Source: Thermoplasmata archaeon (GTDB lineage Archaea > Thermoplasmatota > E2 > JACPAO01 > JAHFTW01). Taken from it: a DNA stretch of 64,000 nt. Shown here piece by piece: positions 1 to 9,145 of this stretch. Where the stretch lies: contig JAHFTW010000001.1 of assembly GCA_023269235.1 (NCBI GenBank), forward strand, positions 293,548-357,547. The letters run 5' to 3'. The notes beneath the pieces were generated by a model, which saw only the letters and a program-made list of their open reading frames with translations, made no database searches and was not told the origin of the DNA. A program made the translations under genes and the position numbers. The stretch's first letter is position 1, and every line of letters begins with the position of its first letter.

Positions 1-1478
1 GGGCCGAGGTCGGACTGAGGCGTGAACCACTGCGTGCCGTACCAGCCGAAGGCGCCCTCGATGTGGGACACCGCGCGGCCGACCGCCTTCGTCGTCGAGA
101 GGAGCGCGAAGTAGCCGTCGGACGTCACCGCGAGGATGGGGTGGCCGCCCTGCAGGCCCGTGTTCGCGACGAACGTGGTGTTGCCGGTGAGGGGGTCGAT
201 GGACCACAAGTCGAGGTCGCCGACGCGGGCGCGGGTGCGGTGGGCGTAGCCGTTGTCCACTTCGCAGACGACGTACACGAGGCCGTTCCAGGCGACGGGG
301 TTGCTCGCGTCCATGCACGGGCCGATGAGCTTGGTCCGGTTGCGCTGGCTCTCCAGGCGCGCCCAGTCGTTGCGGCCGCTGACCTTCGTCACCGCGGCGT
401 CGATCCAGCCCGCGAAGCCGGTCGTGCTGTTGCGGTAGTCCATGGCCTTCTCGAACCAGACCACGGCGACGCGCTCGAGGGAGCGGTTGACGGGGGCGGC
501 CTCCTGGCCGATCTGGTCCTGCGTCGCGGGCGGCGGCACGGTGCCGTTCGCGGTGAGCGTGTAGTTCAGGAGCGGGGGCTCGGGGACGCGGGGAAGGACG
601 TCCACGAGGTACGCGTTGGCGATGATGTCGGTCGGGCCGCGGCTGCGGATGTAGTGGCCCGTCGTGTACTGCTGGCTCAGCGAGGCGCCGTCGTGCGTCG
701 TGGCCGCCTTGTACAGGCCGATGATGCCCGGGTAGCCGCTCTCGGCGTCGCCCCCAGGTTGGCTCCACAGGAACATCGCGTAGAGGTTGCCGGCGGAGTC
801 CATGGCGCCGCTCGCGGACTCGCCGAGGTAACCGGCCCCAGAGCCGCCGTAGGCGGTAGGCTGGTCGAGCCAGGTCAGGCCCTGGTCGCTCGTCGTGAAC
901 GCCGTGTGCGTCAGGTTGGCGCGGCTGCGGGGCGTGGGACCGTTGCTCGCCGGGTCGCCGTGCAGCGCGAAGAACGCCATCTCGCGCTCGTCGAGGGGGT
1001 TCACGGCGATCTGGGGGTTGCCAAAGTGGTACATCGCGTCATAGACGCGGAACGGGCAGCCGTACACGGTGCGGTCCTGGCTCGTGCCCTGCTGGACCGT
1101 CTGCGTGATGAACTGCGTGTTGGCCGTCGGCGGGCAGCGGAACTGCAGCGGCGCGGGCGCCGCGGCGGCGTCAGAGCCCGACGCGCCGGCCGGGAGGGGT
1201 GCGGGCGCGCCGGTGACGAGCACGCGGCCATGCGTGAAGGTGAATGCGTCCATCGTCGGCGCGGCGACGGCGCGGGAAAGTGTCTCGACCGCGGCCGGCG
1301 CGGCGGGAACCAAAGGAATCTCGGCGACGGTCATGCCGGACGGGGCCGCGACGGAGGGGATGGTGGGCAGGCCGACGGCAGGGACCGCCGCCGGGCCGAC
1401 GTGGGCCGAGGCCGGGGTCGCAAGAAGGGCGACGAGGGCGGTTGCCAAGAAGAAACGGGCCCGGGCCGGGTCCAGCAT
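1..1478 (-). CDS. Exported beta-propeller (BNR/sialidase-like) protein, 3' end cut by window edge
   Basis: Open frame read on the minus strand from an ATG at 1478 to the window edge with no stop, giving 492 residues; the C-terminus is missing. Residues 1-25 form a Sec signal peptide (RAR, then a hydrophobic core, then TPASA), so the mature protein would begin at His26 (HVGP). The body is rich in Asn, Gly, Trp and Tyr and contains an Asp-box-like segment (TTSDQGLTW), which suggests a sialidase-type beta-propeller and resembles the lipoproteins at 55.5-60.9 kb. There is no lipobox. A TATA-like box, GCTTATCC at 1502-1509, is centred 27 nt before the ATG, so the mRNA is probably leaderless. The substrate is unknown. 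Confidence 0.75.
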   Translation of the reverse strand, partial: MLDPARARFFLATALVALLATPASAHVGPAAVPAVGLPTIPSVAAPSGMTVAEIPLVPAAPAAVETLSRAVAAPTMDAFTFTHGRVLVTGAPAPLPAGASGSDAAAAPAPLQFRCPPTANTQFITQTVQQGTSQDRTVYGCPFRVYDAMYHFGNPQIAVNPLDEREMAFFALHGDPASNGPTPRSRANLTHTAFTTSDQGLTWLDQPTAYGGSGAGYLGESASGAMDSAGNLYAMFLWSQPGGDAESGYPGIIGLYKAATTHDGASLSQQYTTGHYIRSRGPTDIIANAYLVDVLPRVPEPPLLNYTLTANGTVPPPATQDQIGQEAAPVNRSLERVAVVWFEKAMDYRNSTTGFAGWIDAAVTKVSGRNDWARLESQRNRTKLIGPCMDASNPVAWNGLVYVVCEVDNGYAHRTRARVGDLDLWSIDPLTGNTTFVANTGLQGGHPILAVTSDGYFALLSTTKAVGRAVSHIEGAFGWYGTQWFTPQSDLG

Positions 1479-1501
1479 TGCGCGTCCACGAAAGGCCTGG
1501 C

Positions 1502-1509
1502 GGATAAGC
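1502..1509 (-). promoter_or_regulatory. TATA-like box of the exported protein gene
   Basis: GCTTATCC on the minus strand, centred about 27 nt before the ATG at 1478. This is the same spacing seen for many genes in this window and implies a leaderless transcript. Confidence 0.5.
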
Positions 1510-1651
1510 GTTCCCGTCGCCGTGACGAAAGAGGAGACCCTGATGGACCTCCCAAGCCTGTCCACGGGCCCACAACGCGCGCGGCGTATGCAGCCCGGTT
1601 GATGGCGTGAATCGCCTTGCCAGCGTCCTGCAGTCCGGTCGATCAACAAGG

Positions 1652-1677
1652 GTGGGGCGCGCTTCGCGCTGCCCCAC
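1652..1677. other. Strong hairpin downstream of the E3 gene
   Basis: GTGGGGC pairs with GCCCCAC around an inner GCGC-TTC-GCGC stem with one bulged T. It lies about 20 nt beyond the E3 stop codon in the otherwise non-coding stretch 1479-1695. No T-tract follows it, so a terminator or processing signal is only a guess. Similar GC-rich hairpins with short loops recur near the tRNA genes of this window. Confidence 0.4.
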
Positions 1678-1695
1678 GCCGGCTTTGCCGTGCGC

Positions 1696-3180
<1,485 letters not shown>

Positions 3181-3185
3181 GCCTC

Positions 3186-4571
3186 CTAGAGCGCCTCGAG
3201 GAGCAGGAGTTGCGGGTTCTCCAGGTACTGCACGAGCGTGTTGGCGAACAGGGCGCCGTTGTAGCCGTCCACGATGCGGTGGTCGAACGAGAACGAGAGG
3301 TTCATGCGCCAGCCGATGGCGACCTTGCCGTCCTTGACGACGGGCACCTGACGCAGCTCGTGGACGCCCATGATGGCGACCTCGGGATAGTTCAGGATGG
3401 GAGTCGCGAGGAGGCCGCCCATCTTGCCGAGGCTGGTGATCGTGAACGTCGAGCCCTGCAGCTCGTCGAGCTTCGCCTTGCCCGCCTTCGTGCGCTCCGA
3501 CAGGTCGGCGATCTCGCGCGCGATGTCGAGCATGGACTTCTTGTCCGCTTCCTTGACGACGGGCACGATGAGGCCGGCGTCGGTGGCGGTCGCGATGCCC
3601 AAGTGGATGTAGCGCTTCTTGACGATCTCGGAGGTCGTCTCGTCGAAGGCGACGTTCACGTCGGGGTGCTTCTTCAGCGCCGCGACGGCGGCCTTCGCGA
3701 TGAAGGGCAGGAACGTCAGCTTGACGCCCTTCTCCTCGGCAAGGGGCTTGGCCTGCTCGCGCAGGGCGACGAGGTTGTCGCAGTCCACTTCGGCGACGTA
3801 CGTGAAGTGCGTCGCGGTGAACTTGCTGCGCTCCATCGCCTTGCTGATGGTGCGGCGGAGGCCACGCAGCGGGACGCGCTCCTCGCGGCTCGGGTCCGTG
3901 CTGTACTTGACGTCCGTGTAGCTGAAACGCGCTCCGCCCTCGACCATCGGGCCGGGGACGGACTGCGCGGGCGAGCCGCCAGAGGGGCCTTTCTGCAGGT
4001 CGTCCAGCGTCACGCGGCCGTTCTGGCCCGTGCCGAGAATCTGGTTGATGTCGATTCCAAGCTCGCGTGCCTTCTTGCGAATCGCGGGCGCGGCGGTGGC
4101 CTTGTAGCCCGACGGAACGGAGGCGCGGGCCGGCGCAGAAGCTGTGGACGTCGGCGCCGAGCCGACGCCCTTGCGCTCGATGACCTTTGTCGCCGCGGCG
4201 ATCTCCTTGGGAAGCTCGAAGAGCGTCTTCTCCTCTTTGGCCTCGGCCTTCGCGGGCGCCTTCTCCGGCTTAGCAGGGGGCGCGGCCGGAGCGGCTGCGG
4301 GCGCAGGCGTGGATGGGGTGTTGCTTGCCTCGCCAGACTCCAGGATCTCAACGATGACTTGGCCGACCTTGGCCATCTGGCCCTCGGCGACGTGCTGCTT
4401 CGCGATGGTGCCCTTGCGCGGGCTCGTCAGCTCGACGGTCGCCTTGTCCGTCATGACCTCGACGAAGGGCTCGTCCTCCTTGACGGACTCGCCCTCCTTC
4501 TTGATCCAGCGGACGATCTCGCCTTCCTGGATGCCTTCGCCGATGTCGGGCAGCTTGAACTTGAACGTCAT
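3186..4571 (-). CDS. pdhC: 2-oxoacid dehydrogenase dihydrolipoyl acyltransferase (E2)
   Basis: Core subunit that carries the swinging lipoyl arm and transfers the acyl group to CoA. Of 461 residues, 1-80 are one lipoyl domain with the modified lysine in TDKA (K43). An Ala/Pro/Lys linker follows (about 81-155), then a peripheral subunit-binding domain (about 157-192, GTGQNGRV), a second linker, and the catalytic domain (about 225-461) ending with the active-site motif DHRIVDG. It lies between E1beta (31 nt upstream) and E3 (5 nt downstream). The set E1alpha, E1beta, E2, E3 is the aerobic-type complex known from Thermoplasma and haloarchaea. Whether pyruvate or a branched-chain oxoacid is the substrate cannot be read from sequence. 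Confidence 0.96.
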   Translation of the reverse strand: MTFKFKLPDIGEGIQEGEIVRWIKKEGESVKEDEPFVEVMTDKATVELTSPRKGTIAKQHVAEGQMAKVGQVIVEILESGEASNTPSTPAPAAAPAAPPAKPEKAPAKAEAKEEKTLFELPKEIAAATKVIERKGVGSAPTSTASAPARASVPSGYKATAAPAIRKKARELGIDINQILGTGQNGRVTLDDLQKGPSGGSPAQSVPGPMVEGGARFSYTDVKYSTDPSREERVPLRGLRRTISKAMERSKFTATHFTYVAEVDCDNLVALREQAKPLAEEKGVKLTFLPFIAKAAVAALKKHPDVNVAFDETTSEIVKKRYIHLGIATATDAGLIVPVVKEADKKSMLDIAREIADLSERTKAGKAKLDELQGSTFTITSLGKMGGLLATPILNYPEVAIMGVHELRQVPVVKDGKVAIGWRMNLSFSFDHRIVDGYNGALFANTLVQYLENPQLLLLEAL

Positions 4572-4602
4572 TTTCTTCGCTCCAAGGACCGAGGCAAGGG
4601 CC

Positions 4603-5577
4603 TCAGAAGTTGATGGTCTCCTCGATGGCGGCCAGCACCTTGTTGGCGTTGGGCATGTAGAGGTTCTCCAGCGTGTACGGGAACGGGGTGTCGTAGCCGG
4701 TGACGCGCTTGACGGGGGCGAGCAGGTGCTCGATGGCGTGCTCGGCGATGGTGGCGCTCACCTCGCTCGCGAAGCCGCCGGTAAGCGGGGCCTCGTTGAC
4801 GATGACGGCGCGGCCGGTCTTGCGCACGGAGGCGAGGACGGTGGCGCGGTCCCACGGGTTGATGGTGCGCAAGTCGATGACCTCGCAACTGATGCGTGCT
4901 TTGTCGGCGGCCTCGGCGGCGGCGGTGCAGAGCGGGAGCATGGCTCCGTAGGAGACGAGCGTGACGTCGTCGCCCTCGCGCACGACGCTGGCCTTGCCGA
5001 TGGGTGTGGTGTAGTACTCCTCGTTGACGTCGGCCTTGACGGCGCGGTAGATCTTCTTCGGCTCCATGAAGATGACCGGGTCGTTCGAGGCGATGCTCGC
5101 GTGGAGGAGGCCCTTGGCGTCCACGGGGTTGGAGGGGATGACGACCTGGAGGCCGGGCGTGTGGGCGAAGTAGGCCTCGCCGGACTGGCTGTGGTAGTGG
5201 CCGCCGCGGATGCCGCCCCCGTAGGGGGTGCGGATGACCATGGGGACCGAGTACTGGCCGCCGCTGCGGTAGCGGATCTTCGCGGCTTCGGACACGATCT
5301 GGTCGAAGGCGGGGAAGATGAAGTCCTGGAACTGGATCTCGGGGACGGGGCGCAGGCCGTAGAGGGCCATGCCGATGGCTCCGCCGACGATGAGGGACTC
5401 GTTGAGCGGCGTGTCGAGGACGCGGGCGTCGCCGTACTTGGCCCAGAGTCCGTCGGTGGCGCGGAAGACGCCGCCGTTCTTGCCGACGTCCTCGCCGAGG
5501 ATGACGACGTTGGAGTCGCGGCCCATGGCTTGGTCGAGCGTGTGCGTGACGGCTTGGATGAGAGTCATGACGGTCAT
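4603..5577 (-). CDS. pdhB: 2-oxoacid dehydrogenase E1 component, beta subunit
   Basis: Partner of E1alpha in the thiamine-diphosphate-dependent decarboxylase of the PDH-type complex. The 324 residues from the ATG at 5577 match the E1beta family throughout: TLIQAV near the N-terminus, GEDVGKNGGVFRAT, and RTPYGGGIRGGHYHSQS. The frame is open further upstream, but the ATG at 5577 lies one nucleotide after the stop of a 27-aa mini-ORF (TAACATG), which favours coupled initiation there. ATG 5568 is an alternative. The E2 gene follows after 31 nt. Confidence 0.95.
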   Translation of the reverse strand: MTVMTLIQAVTHTLDQAMGRDSNVVILGEDVGKNGGVFRATDGLWAKYGDARVLDTPLNESLIVGGAIGMALYGLRPVPEIQFQDFIFPAFDQIVSEAAKIRYRSGGQYSVPMVIRTPYGGGIRGGHYHSQSGEAYFAHTPGLQVVIPSNPVDAKGLLHASIASNDPVIFMEPKKIYRAVKADVNEEYYTTPIGKASVVREGDDVTLVSYGAMLPLCTAAAEAADKARISCEVIDLRTINPWDRATVLASVRKTGRAVIVNEAPLTGGFASEVSATIAEHAIEHLLAPVKRVTGYDTPFPYTLENLYMPNANKVLAAIEETINF

Positions 5578-5578
5578 G

Positions 5579-5662
5579 TTAGAAGCACCCCGTGCACTTG
5601 AGGAAAAGAACGCAGCCGCCCGCAGCAAGAGCGAGTTTGGCCAAAAGAGCGACCGCCAGCAT
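5579..5662 (-). CDS. 27-aa hydrophobic mini-ORF inside the PDH operon
   Basis: Very short open frame linking two operon genes. Its ATG overlaps the TAA stop of the upstream 73-aa gene (TAATG), and its own TAA is one nucleotide from the E1beta ATG (TAACATG). The product would be almost entirely hydrophobic: a possible single membrane helix at residues 2-21, interrupted by Lys9, with Cys17 and a C-terminal CxxC (C23, C26). No family is recognised. The exact fit between stop and start codons argues for translation, as a microprotein or as a relay that delivers ribosomes to E1beta. Chance cannot be excluded at this length. Confidence 0.5.
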   Translation of the reverse strand: MLAVALLAKLALAAGGCVLFLKCTGCF

Positions 5663-5883
5663 TAGGCGCTGGCCCCCTGGGTGCCCATCCGCGTGGCCAT
5701 GTAGTCCCAGATGGCAAGAGGCGCGCCAAGCAGGACGTAAATCTCGTAACCGAGCGTGATGGGCCAGTGTCCGGTGTTAATCCAGTCCACCACGTTGACG
5801 AAGGCAATACCAAAGATGCCGCCTGTGGCCAAGCGGGCGACGTCGCGGCGCCATTGTGCGGCCGTGCGAGGGGCCCGTGCCAT
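5662..5883 (-). CDS. Small membrane protein of the PDH operon (73 aa)
   Basis: Unrecognised 73-residue protein encoded between E1alpha and E1beta. Its ATG shares one base with the E1alpha stop (TGATG). The N-terminus is basic (ARAPRTAAQWRRDVARL). Two hydrophobic segments follow: about 20-34 (ATGGIFGIAFVNVVDW) and about 43-60 (LGYEIYVLLGAPLAIWDY). A two-helix membrane hairpin is plausible. The insertion of membrane-protein genes between the two E1 subunits is unusual. Anchoring the complex to the membrane is a guess. Confidence 0.8.
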   Translation of the reverse strand: MARAPRTAAQWRRDVARLATGGIFGIAFVNVVDWINTGHWPITLGYEIYVLLGAPLAIWDYMATRMGTQGASA

Positions 5884-6971
5884 CAATGCGCCCCCGGGAG
5901 TCCGTGCTCCCTGTAGTCCTTCATCATCGCGGCCTGCTGGTCCTTCAAGATGTCGGGGATGTTTTCGTAGACGTCCTCGAACATCGTCTCCGGCGGCGGC
6001 ATGGGGCCGTTCTTCTCGGCCTCCCGGACGGCGGAGTCCACTTCGATGACCGCGGCCTTGGCGACGGCGTCCATCTCGGCCTGGGTCAGAACCTTGTTGC
6101 GCAGGAGGTACGCCTCGAAGCGCTTGAGCGGGTCCTTGGCGGCCCATTTCGTGAACTCCTCGGGCGGGCAGTAGCGGCTCGGGTCGTCCGAGGTGCTGTG
6201 CGCGCTCATGCGGAAGGTGACGAGCTCGATGAGCGTCGGACCCTCCCCGTTGCGGGCGCGCTCGACGGCGTCCGCGGTGACCTTGTAGACGGCTAGGATG
6301 TCGTTGCCGTCCACCTGGATGCCGGGCATGCCGTAGGCGGCCGCCTTGATGGCGTAGGACTCGCTGGCCGACTGCTTGGCGGTCGGGACCGAGATGGCCC
6401 ACTGGTTGTTCTCCAGCATGAAGATGCAGGGCGACTTGGTGACGGCCGCCATGTTGAGGCCGCTGTGGAAGTCGATCTCCGAGCTGGAGCCGTCGCCGAA
6501 ACTGGTCATGGCGACCTGCTTCGTGCCCCTGAGCTTCATCGCGTACGCGGCGCCGGCGGCCTGGACGATCTGCGTGCCGAGCGGCGAGCTGATGGAGAAG
6601 AAGTTGATGTCCTTGAAGGAGTAGTGGACGGGCATCTGGCGGCCCTTGATCTCGTCGGCGACGTTGCCGAAGCACTGGTTGACCATGCGCAGCATCGAGA
6701 CGCCGCGCAGGAGCGGGGTGCCGGGGTTGCGGTAGTGCGGGAAGAGCCAGTCGTCCTCGTTGAGGGCGTACGCGGCGCCGATGTGGCACGCTTCCTGGCC
6801 GAGGCAGCTGAGGTAGAAGCCGATGCGGCCCTGGCGCTGGAGCAGGATGAGCTTCTCGTCCATCTTGCGGATGCGCACCATCGTGGTGTGCAGGCGCTTG
6901 AGGTCGGTGTCGGAGAGGTCGAGACCGAGGTCCTTCTTCTTGCTCTCGAGCAGGGTCAGGGGCTCCGCCAT
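5883..6971 (-). CDS. pdhA: 2-oxoacid dehydrogenase E1 component, alpha subunit
   Basis: Thiamine-diphosphate-binding subunit that decarboxylates the 2-oxoacid. The 362 residues from ATG 6971 (MAEPLTLLESKKKD) cover the family. The ThDP motif begins GDGSSSEIDFHSGLNMA and ends ENNQWAIS, and the phosphorylation-loop region (MSAHSTSDDPSRY) is present. The frame stays open far upstream, but that part runs antisense to the divergent lipoprotein gene, so it is not coding. A box CCCTTAAACC at 7001-7010 lies about 34 nt upstream of this ATG. First gene of the PDH operon. Confidence 0.95.
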   Translation of the reverse strand: MAEPLTLLESKKKDLGLDLSDTDLKRLHTTMVRIRKMDEKLILLQRQGRIGFYLSCLGQEACHIGAAYALNEDDWLFPHYRNPGTPLLRGVSMLRMVNQCFGNVADEIKGRQMPVHYSFKDINFFSISSPLGTQIVQAAGAAYAMKLRGTKQVAMTSFGDGSSSEIDFHSGLNMAAVTKSPCIFMLENNQWAISVPTAKQSASESYAIKAAAYGMPGIQVDGNDILAVYKVTADAVERARNGEGPTLIELVTFRMSAHSTSDDPSRYCPPEEFTKWAAKDPLKRFEAYLLRNKVLTQAEMDAVAKAAVIEVDSAVREAEKNGPMPPPETMFEDVYENIPDILKDQQAAMMKDYREHGLPGAH

Positions 6972-7000
6972 GCGCTTCGGGCCCTGCGACACGCGCTTCC

Positions 7001-7010
7001 GGTTTAAGGG
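7001..7010 (-). promoter_or_regulatory. Probable PDH operon promoter (TATA-like box)
   Basis: CCCTTAAACC on the minus strand, about 34 nt before the E1alpha ATG. A second AT-rich stretch (TTTTATTTT, about 7026-7035) lies further upstream and could be the true box; the two cannot be separated by eye. Confidence 0.45.
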
Positions 7011-7139
7011 TAGCCCAGGACGCATGAAAATAAAATCACGCGTAGTGTTCCAATGCTGGAAAAGGTTCATGCCGTCCTTCGCACCCGTGCAAGGCCCCAA
7101 CGCGCAACGGCCTTGACCCGGCACCCGCCTGCCGGTCCT

Positions 7140-7553
7140 GTGCGCATCCTGGCACTCCTCGCCCTCGTCACGCTCGCCGGCTGCATGGCCGAGACCCCTG
7201 TCGCCCTCACGCTTGACGCGACGACCTACACAATCACGACCACTGGGGTCCCCACGGCCGCCGTCGCCCCCGGCTCGACGTTCCAGGTCATCGTCAAGGT
7301 TGCCGGGTCGGTCGAGAGCATGACGGACCACGCAGGCGCCCACTTCGGCAAGAACAGCACCGCGACGCCGTCGACGAGCGTCTACACCTCCACCTGCACG
7401 CATTCGGGCGGCAAACTCCCTCAAACCTTCACGGCGACCTGCAAGGCCCCGCAGACGGCTGGCGTCTACCACCTGCGCGGCCACGCCCGCGTCACCAAGG
7501 ACAACGTCACCACCAACTGGTGGGGCGCCGACGAGACTTTCACGGTCGGTTGA
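7140..7553 (+). CDS. Small lipoprotein with Ig-like body
   Basis: From the GTG at 7140 the 137-residue product starts VRILALLALVTLAGC, a lipoprotein signal with the lipidated Cys at residue 15. The rest looks like one small beta-sandwich with two Cys residues in a CTH...TCK pattern, several His residues and a C-terminal NWWGADETFTVG. No family is recognised. The start is supported by a TATA-like box GCCTTGACCC centred about 27 nt upstream; an earlier ATG at 7053 would place the lipobox 44 residues in. It is divergent from the PDH operon and lies 74 nt before another exported protein. Confidence 0.7.
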   Translation: MRILALLALVTLAGCMAETPVALTLDATTYTITTTGVPTAAVAPGSTFQVIVKVAGSVESMTDHAGAHFGKNSTATPSTSVYTSTCTHSGGKLPQTFTATCKAPQTAGVYHLRGHARVTKDNVTTNWWGADETFTVG

Positions 7554-7580
7554 GGCGGGCCCTGGGACGCCATCGACGGT

Positions 7581-7600
7581 GTTCAAAGAACGACAAAGTT
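7581..7600 (+). promoter_or_regulatory. Shared 20-bp operator-like element, copy 1
   Basis: GTTCAAAGAACGACAAAGTT, identical to 26778-26797. It begins 47 nt before the ATG at 7628, exactly the distance seen at the second copy, and abuts a TATA-like box (GTTCAAGG, 7598-7605) at -27. It contains CAAAG twice with a 10-bp period, so both repeats face the same side of the helix. Likely binding site of a common regulator. Confidence 0.7.
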
Positions 7601-7627
7601 CAAGGCTTGACAAAACTGGCGGGCCGC

Positions 7628-8509
7628 ATGCGCAAGTCCCTGCTCGCCGTCGCCACGCTGCTGGCCCTCGCCGCCTCCGCGTCCGCCCATGTCACCGCCA
7701 CCGTCGATCCCCTCGCGGCCCCGCTTGTCGTCGGCGTCCCCACGACCGTCACCGTCCACTTGAGTGAGCCCTGCGCCGAGGTCGTGCCCCAGGAACTCCA
7801 AGGTCAGGACACGGTCGCCGTCGGCCTCATGCCCGACTCCTCGACCACCATCACCGGGTTGGGCGAGACGGTCCCCTTCGCCTCGGCGCAGTGCGACCCG
7901 ACCGCCGTCCCGCTTGCGTTGGTGCGCGCCGACGCCAAGCTCACCCTCACCGCCGGCCCGAACGCGCCCGGACTGACCAACCTCACCCTGCTCGTCACCT
8001 CCTACCTTGGCGGCGGGGCGACGCCGGGGGCGAGCGTCGGCCTGGCGGCCACGGTCGCTTACTTCGCCAACGCCACGCTCGTCGTCGGCCCGACTATGAC
8101 TGTCGGCAACCTCACCACCGTCCCGGTTCGCCTCACCTACGCCGCCAACGCCGCGACCCGGCTGACCCTCGCGGCCACCGCCAGCACCGGCAAGGTCTCC
8201 GGCCTCCCCGCGGGCGAGACCCTGTTCTCCCCGGCTGCGTCGAATAAGACGACGCTCACGCGGAGCTGGAACGCGACGTTCACGCGGGACGGCGCCAAGA
8301 CCGCGGACCTCACGTTCATCGCCACCCTTGCCCCGAAGGCGGGCGGCGCCGCGGCGGCCACGGTGACCAAGATCCTGACCATCCCGGGCCTCGTCGGGGC
8401 TTCCGCGTCGACAAGTCCGGCCGTCTCGTCGAAGACCTCGCCGCTCCCGCTGCCGTTCCTGGCTCTCGTCGGCGCGGCGCTCGTCGCGAGCCGCCGCCGC
8501 TTCGCCTGA
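7628..8509 (+). CDS. Exported protein with C-terminal sorting tail
   Basis: 293 residues. The Sec signal peptide ends ASASA, so the mature protein begins with His (HVTATVDP). Two to three Thr/Val-rich Ig-like beta-sandwich regions follow. The C-terminus has a Ser/Thr spacer, then PLPLPFLALVGAALVA and SRRRFA, a tripartite tail (Pro motif, membrane helix, Arg cluster) like archaeosortase substrates. The N-terminal His after cleavage recalls copper-binding YcnI and CopC proteins, but YcnI homology is not clear. The promoter element at 7581-7600 is shared with the gene at 26825, which carries the same PLPLPFLA tail. Confidence 0.75.
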   Translation: MRKSLLAVATLLALAASASAHVTATVDPLAAPLVVGVPTTVTVHLSEPCAEVVPQELQGQDTVAVGLMPDSSTTITGLGETVPFASAQCDPTAVPLALVRADAKLTLTAGPNAPGLTNLTLLVTSYLGGGATPGASVGLAATVAYFANATLVVGPTMTVGNLTTVPVRLTYAANAATRLTLAATASTGKVSGLPAGETLFSPAASNKTTLTRSWNATFTRDGAKTADLTFIATLAPKAGGAAAATVTKILTIPGLVGASASTSPAVSSKTSPLPLPFLALVGAALVASRRRFA

Positions 8510-8510
8510 A

Positions 8511-9140
8511 TCAGGCGAGCTTGCGGCTCCGCGCGTCCGCGGACACTGGTGCCTGGTGCTTGTCCACTTGCCACTGGATGATGGCTATGGCGTGGTTGCC
8601 GTGGTACCAGTGCGGCCCGAGGCTGACGCGCTGGGCGCCGATGCCGTCGAGCTGCGCGTACTCGGCCTTCGTGAACGGGACATGGTCCGAGAGTAGGAAG
8701 ATGGGGTCCACCGGCGGCGTCCACGACTCGACCGGCTCGCCTTTCGGGTCGAGGAGGACGAGCGTGCCCTTGCCTTTGAGGTCGGCGAGCAGCTCCTCGA
8801 GTCCGAAGGCCGCGACGGAGAGCCCCTTCTGCACGTCCTTCCAGTCGGGAACCGACCACGACGCGACGAGCGCCTGCTGCAGCCGCGCCGCCGTGGAGCG
8901 CTCGTCCGGGTGGAGCATCTGGATGGCGGAGCCCTGGATGCGGACGGTCTTCTGGCGCACGGGTGAGGCCGCGAACACTGCATAGAACTCGACGTCCTCG
9001 CGCAGGCCGTGGCTGAGGAAGAACGCGGACTGGATGTTGCGGCACAGCAGGTCCACGCGGCCGGCGCCGGCGGCGAGGTCGTTGAGCGTCCAGTTGCCGG
9101 AAGAGTCGCCCGTGTGGGAGACGGTGATGAAGCGGCGCAC
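8511..9140 (-). CDS. trmY: tRNA (pseudouridine(54)-N1)-methyltransferase TrmY
   Basis: SPOUT-class enzyme that methylates pseudouridine 54 of archaeal tRNAs. The 209 residues show the family signature: MRRFITVSHTG at the start, LNDLAAGAGRVDLLCR, then FFLSHGLREDVEFY. The C-terminal knot segment has FLLSDHVPFTKAEY and SLGPHWYHGNHAI. The start is GTG, 5 nt after the SRP54 stop, so it is co-transcribed with srp54. The length is normal and the motifs are intact. Confidence 0.93.
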   Translation of the reverse strand: MRRFITVSHTGDSSGNWTLNDLAAGAGRVDLLCRNIQSAFFLSHGLREDVEFYAVFAASPVRQKTVRIQGSAIQMLHPDERSTAARLQQALVASWSVPDWKDVQKGLSVAAFGLEELLADLKGKGTLVLLDPKGEPVESWTPPVDPIFLLSDHVPFTKAEYAQLDGIGAQRVSLGPHWYHGNHAIAIIQWQVDKHQAPVSADARSRKLA

Positions 9141-9145
9141 GGCGT

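Noticed and set aside
63-1610. Long plus-strand frame of 515 codons
   Set aside because: It is antisense to a signal-peptide-bearing protein read on the minus strand without a stop. Its translation is a low-complexity Arg/Gly/Val/Ala mix typical of GC-rich antisense frames.
5883-7613. 576-codon version of E1alpha
   Set aside because: The first 214 codons are antisense to the lipoprotein gene at 7140 and do not resemble E1alpha; the family match begins at the ATG at 6971.
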